Shown: piece by piece, positions 9,707-18,092 of the stretch | Position numbering within the stretch: position 1 is the first letter of the stretch | Layout: each line of letters starts with the position of its first letter | Assembly (NCBI GenBank): GCA_000969725.1 | Contig: JXSR01S073540.1 | DNA: 27,559 nucleotides | Strand: one strand, 5' to 3' | Origin: Ophiothrix spiculata | Lineage: Eukaryota > Echinodermata > Ophiuroidea > Amphilepidida > Ophiotrichidae | Position numbers and translations under genes: made by a program | The notes under the pieces: generated by a model | What the model saw: the letters and a program-made list of their open reading frames with translations, nothing else | Databases searched by the model: none | What the model was told of the DNA's origin: nothing

Positions 9707-10130
9707 TCGATTGATCGGAACTCCTCAAATTTTTTACTGCACATGCTCGGTGCGTCGTACGTTTGCGTCGAGTCTGATTTCAGCTTTAGTCAAAGTATTA
9801 GTTATATCTGGTAGATTTGGTAAAATATTTTTAAGTACATTTCTTAGGTAAGGTATAATGGCTAGTCCCTTAAAGTGCTAATAAAAACCTTGTCAAAACC
9901 TGGAATCAATAATATTAATATAGCCTCAATAATTCTACTTTCAACATTGATATTATAAAAACAACTAATATGATCAGATTAAGATGAAGATTTTGATGGT
10001 CAACTGAGCATGAAACGACATCTGATGGGAGTCGATAAATGTCAGCCGATGATGGTTATCGGTTGGCATCAAATGGCCATTAAGATAAAGAGCATGTGAA
10101 TAGTTGGTGAGAGTATCTACTAGTATTACT
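9707..10130. other. No gene; small hairpin only
   Basis: CAGCCGAT and ATCGGTTG at 10043-10066 can form an 8-bp stem. Otherwise unremarkable AT-rich DNA. Confidence 0.4.
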
Positions 10131-10296
10131 ACCTATTGGAAATTTTGTACAGGAAATCATGTTTACCTTAGTGATGAAAGATGCCTAAAATGCAAGATTG
10201 TAACAATTAACTTTGATATATGGACTTTTCATCACTAACTGCTCACATGATTTCATATACAAACAATCCCATAGGAAGCAATGCATGATGGGATAC
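10131..10296. mobile_element. MITE family GATGGGATA, copy 1
   Basis: Related to copy 2 (11864-12054). Shared pieces in the same order are a GGAAATMATG left arm, TTAGTGATGAAA, a right arm with AATCCCATA, and GAAGCAATGCATGATGGGAT at the end. Inverted pairing is imperfect here: TTTTGTACAGGAAATCATG on the left against CATGATTTCATATACAAA on the right. The left end is shorter than in copy 2 and may be truncated. It is non-coding. Confidence 0.6.
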
Positions 10297-11589
10297 ACAC
10301 AATATCTTCTCTTGGTGTGCCCATCTCTATTTGAATCGGATCATTCAAAACCTCCAGTTTGAAAACATCCATATTAAAGTCCTAAATGAAAACCTAAAAA
10401 GTAGAAAATTTATTTGCAAAATTGTGAAGACTATTTTTGAGCTTTAAGTATCTAGCGTATCTATAAACGTAAAAAATCTTATTTCTTCAGAAAAACGCTC
10501 GGGCAATATGCTGATTTGGATTCTATCCTCCTTTAAAATCTCATCAGTGAATACACTTTTACTCTACATTTTGATCAGTTTTATGCAATAAATTACACCG
10601 TACAAAAACAGGTGGAACGGCTCTAGCTTCAGGCTTTAAAAACGTTCCTACTTTTCTCTATTATATGAATGCAATGCACATGCCATGTAAAATTCTCATT
10701 AAAATACTGACATAGTTATTCAAATCATGAAATAACTCCGAAACTCACCAAATAAATTGTGAATCAAACAATGCTATTTCAACTGGCGTAACCTCAGAGC
10801 AATATAACTTCATTTTCATGTGATCAAGCAGAATGAATCTGATGTCAGAAATTTTGATTTGAAGTTGCATTGCAATACACAAATATATTCTTTTGTTTAT
10901 TAATTGTATTAAAGAAGAAAAAAAATTTCATATCTTTGAAACCATATGACCCAAAAAAATGGATTTGATCAAAATGTAGCAATTTAAATGCACAAATAGT
11001 TTGCAATAAAAATATCAAGCCAAAAAATTGCCAACATTTGACTCATTTCTGTTGATCATGTCACATACAAAAACATTTAAAATCTGGAACCCTTCTGACA
11101 AATCTGCAGCATCAAATCTCTATATGACCTGCCTTTATTTGAATTGCTTCGCTTTCATTTTTCTGCCCTCCTTTAGGTTCGCAAGAGACTCGTGTTCTAG
11201 TTTGTCTAAGTATCGCTCTGAGAGTTGCGGTATGAAGCGTGGTTGTCAAATTAATATAGAGATGTATTGAATGGTGTGATGTACTTTTAGGATGAGGAGA
11301 AGCTGGCATTATGATATGGGGAACGGGCCATTATTGGTGCAATGATAATAGCTTTGCCTCTCATGAATTACAGAATGATTGTGAATGCATATCTACTTTA
11401 CATCGCACTTTCTTATCAAAGTAATCTTAATTTTGGTTGACATAAATTGGATTTTGGTTGACAATAAATTGGTATTTGGGATAATATGCTACTAAGAATG
11501 TGTGAGCCTGGCTGCCGACTTGGTACAAGTTTTGGTATAAAAGGGTATGTCATGCCATGCCAAGAGAAGATATCGTGTGTATCCCATCT
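10287..11589. repeat. 1.3-kb block bounded by 29-bp inverted repeats
   Basis: GATGGGATACACACAATATC then TTCTCTTGG at 10287-10315 is mirrored by CCAAGAGAAG then ATATCGTGTGTATCCCATC at 11561-11589, 28 of 29 matching. The left repeat overlaps the end of the GATGGGATA MITE copy 1. This is either a larger element of the same family or two opposed ends that landed in the same place. Frames of 80 codons (11028-11270, plus) and 65 codons (11112-11309, minus) overlap each other and show no transposase motif. Confidence 0.5.
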
Positions 11590-11662
11590 ATCTATATTTA
11601 TTTATCATGTTTATGCATAAATTTTGTGTAGCAATTTTTTATTTACATATATGTTTCACTAA

Positions 11663-11870
11663 GGATAGCAGAGCACTTCGGTGGTTGGGCTAATCAGCCC
11701 ATTCTTCCTATCCTGAATTACTTGCCTTCTAGTAATGGTTTTCAGTGTCTGTTCTGTATTTTATTTGTCAATGAATATGTAAATTAATACTTCATGTTCT
11801 TGATTTGTAATTTTATGTATTGAAGTGCAAGAAATTCCAATAAATATTATCTTATCTTATCTAATCTTAT
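11663..11870 (+). mobile_element. Probable non-LTR retrotransposon or SINE 3' end with CTTAT tail
   Basis: A nested stem-loop (GGATAG at 11663 with CTATCC at 11708, enclosing GGGCT-AATC-AGCCC) is followed by about 150 bases of T-rich sequence. AATAAATATTATCTTATC then ends it with short CTTAT repeats. A 3' stem-loop plus terminal short tandem repeat is the usual architecture of CR1/L2-like LINE ends and of the SINEs that use their machinery. No coding part is present, so only the tail is inferred. Confidence 0.5.
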
Positions 11871-12054
11871 CATGCATTGCTTCTTGTTGATTTTTTTTCA
11901 CAGGAAATAATGTCAGTAGTTAGTGATGAAACATGCCCGAAGTAGAAGATTACAACAATCTTATTTGATTTAGGATAATTTAATCACTATATTAAACTAC
12001 TCTTCATGATTTCCTGTGCAAATAATCCCATACGAAGCAATGCATGATGGGATA
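11864..12054. mobile_element. MITE family GATGGGATA, copy 2 (about 190 bp)
   Basis: Left end ATCTTATCATGCATTGCTTC; right end is its reverse complement with two mismatches, continuing inward with CACAGGAAAT paired to ATTTCCTGTG. The total inverted repeat is about 45 bp, with gaps. It starts inside the CTTAT tail of the preceding retroelement, so it may have inserted at that tail. It is non-coding. Confidence 0.65.
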
Positions 12055-12236
12055 CCCATTTCTAAGAGTTATTTTTTCAGAAAACGTTCCCATTTTTGCA
12101 AAATGTAGGCCAATTTTCACAATTTTAATTTGAACTCCCAAAATTTTACACATTTTGGAAGAGGGACCCATATTTTCGGAATATTTATGTAAACATTTGG
12201 ACCTACATTTAAGAATTTTATATGAGAAAACTGCCA

Positions 12237-12854
12237 ATATGTGATGACTCCGAAAAGGGGGACTTTGCGACGATCTGCAAACTGAGATATCAGGCTTTGA
12301 AGTTGAGAAGTGGTAAAATTTTCGTCTAGGGGTGAATTTGAGATTTTGTGATATTATGAATCTTCAAAGTTTTAAACATTTTCCTACCAAGCCGTCTTCT
12401 ATAAAATTGCGAAAAAAAGATGGTTTTTAGACAATTTTCTTACACCGTTGTCAATCTCGTTTTCGCAATTTTGTGATCGGAAGAAAAATCATCCATATTA
12501 ATTAAAGATATGCCTAATTTGCCATATTTTTGTAACTGAATTAAAGATATGTATCTTGACAATGTCTGTGTCAAATTTGCTGATGATTGAGTGCTCCTAA
12601 GTACCCGTTGCTAAGGAGATTTTGTGTATAGTTGAATAGCAATCAATAAAATTAATGCTTTAACAAACCCAAACTTAAAGCCTGTTTTCTCCAATTGCTC
12701 TTACTAAAATAGCCATATCTTCGGAACGGATTGTTGTATCGAAATGTTTGAGGTACCAAATTACTTGTGAAACTCTAAGCTTTCTCATGATGCCAAAAAC
12801 TCAATTTTGATGTCGGAAACAAAGTCCCCCCTTTCGGTGTGAGTCATCACATAT
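12237..12854. mobile_element. MITE family TGTGAT, copy C (618 bp, different interior)
   Basis: The ends are those of copies A and B: ATATGTGATGACTC, CCGAAAAGGGGGACTTTG on the left and CAAAGTCCCC, CTTTCGG, GAGTCATCACATAT on the right. The interior is more than twice as long and shows no evident similarity to copies A and B. It contains no convincing transposase frame. Its right-hand ATAT is shared with the first ATAT of the adjacent foldback element. Confidence 0.8.
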
Positions 12855-13009
12855 GTGTACCGCCGCGGCAAAAGGGTCCAGTTGTCGACTCCTACATGTT
12901 GCTCATTGTAGCATATCTGATGTATACAAATACCATACATTAGATATGCTACAAGGAGCAACATGTATGAGCCGACAACTGGACCCTTTTGCCGCGGCGG
13001 TACACATAT
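12851..13009. mobile_element. 159-bp foldback element, copy 1
   Basis: Almost the whole element is one hairpin: 75-bp arms (12851-12925, 12935-13009) around a 9-base loop, with four mismatches. The outer ends are ATATGTGTACCGCCGCGG and its reverse complement. A second copy at 15307-15465 has the same length and differs at only two positions. With TA target duplication inside ATAT, the element proper would start TGTG and end CACA, as in the TGTGAT MITE it abuts. It has no coding capacity; frames across it are by-products of the palindrome. Confidence 0.9.
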
Positions 13010-13623
13010 AAGGCTGCCCCATTTAAAAGGGGTTCAATAGTAGCATCAAAACCTGGTTTGCCCCATTTGTAAATACCTGTGAAAATGATGAAACACATCT
13101 TAACAGCACTATTACTCAACAAGACTAAAAGCTGACTGAAATAGCTCCAAGAGCCTTCCTGCTTGCCTGCCTGCCTGCCTTGATAATAGTATGTCTACAT
13201 ATAGCGCTTGATCCATAGAGATGAGAGTGCCTTATTAAGTGACAACATTGAGTCTACTTAACTGACTTGCATAATAAACCAGGCTCTTCATTAATTCATC
13301 AAATTATCTTAATAGTGTAAGACAAAAAGATGGATCAAGGTTTCTAAGTTAAAATCTGAGGGACAGTTTAAAGGTGAGTTAAAATAAGACTGTAAGAGTG
13401 AAGATGAGTTTCAGAAGAGTTGACCCTAATTACAATATAACAAATCCATGTACAAATTTGTATTCATATGTCAAGTAACAAAAGCAATACAAATGTGAGT
13501 CCATCTCCCCACAAAATTATGTGTGGCAAATCACTTTTTAAAATCAAAATCACAAATGGGACTCCTATAACTTGCCAGGGATAATTAATGGTAAAATATA
13601 ACATGCACTGGTACTTGTTTTAC
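13010..13623. other. No gene; short CTGC microsatellite
   Basis: A run of about four CTGC units is at 13160-13180. The rest is AT-rich, with no coding signature or paired repeat ends. Confidence 0.5.
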
Positions 13624-13960
13624 CTTTGAAGGTGTAGGTTCCGATCACATTCGCATCCCCCAGGGCTCAACCGGAAGTAGTATATGTGATGGCTCACCCT
13701 GAAAGGGGGGACTTTGCAGATGATATCAATTTTGATTTTATCATTTCATCTGTTACATCATTTTTGTAAGCTTTAAAATGACACCTTACTTGTTGAAATT
13801 GATCAAGGCGATCAAATTTTACAGCAGAAAATCTGCTGGAAATTCTTATTATTTTCTTTATTTATTGCTGCCTATTTTCATCAGTTTCTCGAAAAGTGTT
13901 CTGTCCCAAAGTCCCCCTTTTCTGGGTGAGTTATCACATATTTAACCTACACCTTTAAAG
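13624..13960. mobile_element. Short inverted-repeat element interrupted by MITE copy B
   Basis: CTTTGAAGGTGTAGGTT at 13624-13640 is mirrored by AACCTACACCTTTAAAG at 13944-13960, 16 of 17 matching. Removing the MITE at 13682-13941 leaves an element of only about 77 bp. Its left half, with CCCAGGGCTCAACC, has a relative at 4211-4270. The order of events is therefore the small element first and the MITE second. Confidence 0.6.
13682..13941 (-). mobile_element. MITE family TGTGAT, copy B (260 bp)
   Basis: Ends ATATGTGATGGCTCACC and GGTGAGTTATCACATAT. The interior matches copy A in opposite orientation, including AAGTAAGGTGTCATTTTAAA and GATCAATTTCAA on the complementary strand. It sits inside a smaller inverted-repeat element. 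ATAT context at both ends agrees with TA duplication. Confidence 0.85.
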
Positions 13961-14463
13961 GGGTTACTCTCTATGTGACTTGCCTTTTCTATAACTCTCT
14001 ATTTTCTAACTCTCCAACTACCTGCATCCTAAAATGAAACCAAGTAGAGACACACATAATCCTGACACCCCTTCCTCTCATGTGATTTGAATTTTAAAAC
14101 ATACGACATGCGATGTTGTAACATCTTCCATCAAAATTGCCCTAAAACTAGGATTATGATCAACATTTTTGTGTCACAAAATCCTTTATTTTCTTTATTT
14201 TTGTAACATCAAAGTGGATCAATTATCTATCAAAAGTGAAAAAGATGTAGTAGTTCCAATGTTCAACCTCTGGGGTATTAAAAGTTCAGGTGAATATAAA
14301 GTAGGAAGGAGAAACAGAACTACATACTTTCTATATGAAAAGAGTGAAAAAATGAGTGAATCTTAATTCACTTTAGAATGAAAACTCATTTTGATAACAT
14401 ATTTATTCATTCCAGGAAACAGACATTGGCTAAAGCTGAATTTATTCCATTACTCAGACCTAT
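13961..14463. other. No feature seen
   Basis: AT-rich. One frame of 65 codons (14169-14366) has no recognisable domain. Confidence 0.45.
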
Positions 14464-14464
14464 A

Positions 14465-14523
<59 letters not shown>

Positions 14524-14532
14524 TAATCAATA
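14464..14532. repeat. AATC tetranucleotide microsatellite
   Basis: About 15 uninterrupted AATC units, ending in imperfect AATTAATCAATAAATAAA. On the minus strand these are GATT/TTGA repeats immediately downstream of a retroelement-like 3' end, so the array probably grew from that element's tail. Confidence 0.9.
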
Positions 14533-14718
14533 AATAAATGTATGTTACATATTTTATTCATATTCATATTTATTGTTTCCATAAAAACGATACAGTAAAA
14601 ACACATCAAAACAAATATAATTACATATACAAAATCATTATGGAGGAATAAACCGGAAGACCACTAAGGTCTGAAAGTAGCATATCCCTGTAAACAAAAA
14701 AAAAAAACAAAAAAAAAC
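14533..14718 (-). mobile_element. Retroelement 3' tail (minus strand)
   Basis: Read on the minus strand: a T-rich run (14697-14718), then GGGATATGCTACTTTCAGAC, CTTAGTGGTCTTCCGG, and an ACAATAAATATGAATATG tail running into the tetranucleotide array. An AATAAA-rich end plus a simple repeat suggests a LINE 3'UTR or a LINE-tailed SINE. There is no coding part. It may be the tail of the SINE at 14890-15150 or a separate insertion. Confidence 0.45.
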
Positions 14719-14889
14719 CATAAAATATAAATCAAATTACAGAACACATAAAAATAGTAAAGAACTCAAATTTGCTCAACACAAGACAACACATGGGACA
14801 AAAGGATGTCGGATCGAAAAGCTATGAAATTAGATCATTCGTATTTTTTGATAAGGGTTTGCTTCAATTGTTTACGGAAGTACTTTAGA

Positions 14890-15150
14890 GGATAGCCTCA
14901 TCAGTATCGGGCACTGCTTTCCACGACGAGGTCCTCTGTTAGATGGTCAGATTTATTTGCCAGTTTTAGATGCAGGAGGAAAACCGGAGCGCCTGGAGGA
15001 AAACCTGCAGAAGCAAGTTTGAACTGACAAACAATTGCACATATAGTGCCTAAGGATCGAACCCAGGACAGTCCTGAGCTCATTAGTGCAAAGCGAGGGA
15101 ATTGGTACAAAACGAAGGAATCACTGCTGCGCTACCTGCTTCCCCTACGT
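14890..15150 (-). mobile_element. tRNA-derived SINE (minus strand)
   Basis: On the minus strand, TAGCGCAGCAGTG (15122-15134) matches the Pol III A box and GGGTTCGATCC (15054-15064) matches the B box almost perfectly. The A-to-B distance is longer than in a tRNA because a 19-bp unit is tandemly duplicated between them (15084-15102 and 15103-15121). Downstream, GGTTTTCCTCC occurs twice, 20 bases apart, flanking GCTCCG-type sequence. I recall similar motifs from dispersed repeats of several animals but cannot verify this. Frames inside it (for example 14901-15110) are incidental. Confidence 0.8.
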
Positions 15151-15221
15151 TGCAGCACACATCCTAGTATCTTCCAGGGTCTTTGGTTGCAGTGGCTAGC
15201 TCCCATCACAAAATAAATTTG

Positions 15222-15269
15222 AAAAACAGTTTACCAGTTAACTCTAAAAACAGTTTACCAGCTAACTCT
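15222..15269 (+). repeat. 24-bp tandem duplication
   Basis: AAAAACAGTTTACCAG, then YTAACTCT, occurs twice in a row (15222-15245 and 15246-15269) with one difference. A recent slippage or small duplication is the simplest reading. Confidence 0.85.
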
Positions 15270-15306
15270 TTTTAAAAGTAGAACTTCAGATAAAAATAAG
15301 TTAATA

Positions 15307-15465
15307 ATATGTGTACCGCCGCGGCAAAAGGGTCCAGTTGTCGACTCCTACATGTTGCTCATTGTAGCATATCTGATGTATACAAATACCATACATTAGA
15401 TATGGTACAAGGAGCAACATGTACGAGCCGACAACTGGACCCTTTTGCCGCGGCGGTACACATAT
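15307..15465. mobile_element. 159-bp foldback element, copy 2
   Basis: Same length and hairpin as copy 1, with only two substitutions (a C/G change in GATATSGTACA context and a T/C change near CATGTAYGAG). It is flanked by AATAATAT on the left and ATATACAAC on the right, agreeing with TA duplication. Near identity implies recent movement or gene conversion between the two copies 2.5 kb apart. Confidence 0.9.
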
Positions 15466-17572
15466 ACAACTGCAACCAATTTGAAAGAGGATTCTGCTTG
15501 ATTCAGCAGCTTCACCTGCTGCCTATATTTGCATTCATCAAGTTTAGTAGAAAATATGACTAGATTTGACTCCATTAAGGCAGCCATTTGTGTTTGTATA
15601 TAAAATGCATGCTGTACAAATAGCTGCCTTATTGATATTTAGAGATTTGATTCCAATAAACGTTAATAAATGAGTATTGATGATAATATTGTGCTATTAT
15701 TACACAGATCTGATAAATGTAATGAATTTGATCAATGGCATCGTCTGCTGTCAATTGCTATCAACGTGTTGTGATTGATGCGCCATATAGTCGTCTAATT
15801 ATTAGTTTTGAACATGTAGTGATTATTATAAGTCATGTTACATTATTAGTTTTGAATATACGTAGTAATCCTTCCTATTACATTTGTAACAGTCCATTCT
15901 TATTCATCATATGTGCAGACTTCCTTTTTTCCCTCCTTATTTGCAGAATTTAAGACAGACTTGATTTTTGAAAATGTTATAATTTAAGCAATACTATAAG
16001 ATTTTGATCAAAAATAAACTTGAGTAAAAAACAGTTTAAAATAAGGAATATGGCTAATGAAAAGCATTTACAAGAGTATAAATTGACTAAAAATAGTAAT
16101 TCAGGATACTGAATTTAATTCAAAAATAGTTATAAAAGAAAAAGTAAACATTTGTATGCCAAATCGTTTAAATGGTATTCATATGTACCAAAAAATAAGC
16201 TGATAAGCCAATAACATCATAAGTCATGGGTGACAGGGGGCGCTTCATTTTATAGATCTTACAGTTTTGCTTTAAATGACCTAAATGGTATCAAGAGTAA
16301 ATTTGAATCCCCGTAAAAACATCCTTATACATTTTCAAAAAACAAAATTTAAGTGCTTTAATATTTATTCTTTTAATGCCACAAGCAGACCTTTTTGCAC
16401 AGGTTTATGTTTTTATACTTCTTGAATTTTGATTTTGAAAGGTTATTTATAAACTTTAAATTGCAGAGGAAATTGTATTTTGTCAGATATGTGGGAGATG
16501 CTGAATCTCATATTTCGTAAAACAGGGGCAAGAGTACAAAATCTCGAACTTCACAACACTACTTAGAAAGCGCATTCTCTCAATCCCAAGAGACTTTGCA
16601 TTATGTCTGGAAATATAATCTTTGTCTGCACTTTAAATAAAAATAAAAAATACCTGTTGATAAAGATGTGAATCTTATTAACACCTCAACATACTCTTGG
16701 CAAATAATGGGTGATATTAATTATCAAATCAATCTTGCAACCTGTTAATTTTAATGCGTCTATCTGTTGCTGTTATTTTACTCATGTATGTTTTATGTAA
16801 TATCTAACTATGTTCATTTAAATTTCTACTTTTCATAAATATCTTCCATTTTGATACTTTCCCTGATTTTCCCCCTGATGAAGTCTCAAAATGTTATGAT
16901 GATTAATGAAGTTTTTATGAGGGGAAACAATTTTGGGGCAATCAAAATTCCCTGACTTTTCCTTGATTTAAGGCATTTTTATAAAATTTCCTTACTTTTC
17001 CTCTGATTGGAAAAATGGAAAATAATTACCCTGATTTCCCTGATGGGCTGCGAACAAACTGAAATTATTCTCCTCTATTATTGTCTGGTGACACAAAAAA
17101 ATTGAAATTTTAACATGAAAAAGTAGACAACTCTTATTTAAGGATTTTTCATAATGAAATATACAAATATTCACCGAGTCTTCAAATCAGAAAAATATGA
17201 CATGATCATATGTTCTGTATTTACCAGCATAGAAGTCCTCTTAAGAATCAATAGTATATTTTCAATGTAATTTATTTATATTTCAATTTTTCCATTCTTT
17301 TGAGTTCAGCATCAGGTAAAAATATTTTAAGAATTATGCAGCCTACCTACCGACCCACTTTTTCAGGAGCCGTTATGGACAAACACTTTTTTGGCTTAAT
17401 GCAAAAAACAAATCTTGCATTTTTGCAATCAGGTGATCAACTTTGTCCAAGGAATAATGGCAAAATTGACAAGTTTGAGCGAGAATGTTTCAAAACAATT
17501 CTCATAATTTGGAAGCATTCGCAGAAAGTAATGCAGCAAGGATGAACTATATGAAAAAAAAAATACATCCTC
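15466..17572. other. About 2.1 kb without a recognisable gene
   Basis: AT-rich. TTATTAGTTTTGAA occurs twice about 50 bases apart near 15800-15855. A degenerate run of CCCTGATTTTCC and CCCTGACTTTTCC-like words lies at 16860-17042, which may be an old minisatellite or repeat fragment. Short frames here carry no known domain. Confidence 0.4.
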
Positions 17573-18092
17573 ATGTGAGTGAAAGAAAGTTGTATCTGCA
17601 ACAGCTGCCATATGTTAGAGTTATTTGACAACTTCTCACTAGAATAAGAAAATCCAGCAAAATATTTTATCTCATATCATTATGCGAGTGTAAAAATGTC
17701 GTATCTGCAATAGCTGCCATTTTTCAAAAAATTGCATTGCACATTGGATAATGTCCAGTCTTGGGTCAGTGGCTCTTGAAATGGTTCTTCAGATGACACC
17801 TGAAGAACAATTTCAAGAGCCTCTGACATATGGCAAAGAATATATGAGGAATTTTTTGCATTCTAAATGATAAGTTGTTGAATAAAAATAATATAAGGCA
17901 GCCATTGCAGATACGACTTTCTTGCACTCACATGATGACATGTCATTAGCTCTTGAAATGGTTATTCAGACGACACCATCACCTGATCACCAATTTGATA
18001 GCTACCGACATAAGACTGGACATTCTACAGTGTGCAATTCAAACTTCTGCAAAATGGCAGCTATTGTAGATATGACTTTCTTCAACTCACAT
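17573..18092. mobile_element. MITE family ATGTGAGTG, outer copy split by an insertion
   Basis: The left arm ATGTGAGTGAAAGAAAGT, then TGTATCTGCAACAGCTGCC, at 17573 pairs with the right arm ending CTTTCTTCAACTCACAT at 18092. The left part (17573-17672) and right part (17943-18092) together give about 250 bp, the size of the intact copy at 26178-26458. The right part resumes at GCTCTTGAAATGG, exactly where the left part stops relative to that copy. Its internal right palindrome arm is eroded. Confidence 0.75.
17673..17942. mobile_element. MITE family ATGTGAGTG, inner copy
   Basis: Ends ATGCGAGTGTAAAAATGT, CGTATCTGCAATAGCTGCC and GGCAGCCATTGCAGATACG, ACTTTCTTGCACTCACAT. The central inverted repeat is 17765-17792 with 17800-17827 (GTCAGTGGCTCTTGAAATGG and its complement), separated by 7 bases. 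It is inserted into another copy of the same family. Non-coding. Confidence 0.8.

Noticed and set aside
10043-10066. Small hairpin as a terminator or regulatory site
   Set aside because: An 8-bp stem is expected by chance in this length of DNA and has no gene context.
12851-13009. microRNA precursor
   Set aside because: A 75-bp near-perfect stem present in two copies with TA-type ends fits a mobile foldback better than a conserved miRNA hairpin. Expression data would be needed.
14464-14532. Regularly spaced direct repeats resembling a repeat array
   Set aside because: The unit is only 4 bases (AATC) with no spacers, so it is a microsatellite and not a CRISPR array.
14901-15110. 69-codon minus-strand frame
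   Set aside because: It lies within the tRNA-derived SINE. No protein similarity.
15054-15134. Candidate functional tRNA gene
   Set aside because: A and B boxes are present, but the spacing is enlarged by a duplication, no cloverleaf or acceptor stem forms, and a SINE body follows.
15309-15587. 84-codon frame on plus and 63-codon frame on minus
   Set aside because: They lie largely inside the foldback palindrome, so an open frame on one strand mirrors the other.
16860-17042. Minisatellite of CCCTGATTTTCC-like words
   Set aside because: The words are irregularly spaced and too degenerate to define a unit. Mentioned only as a possible old repeat.
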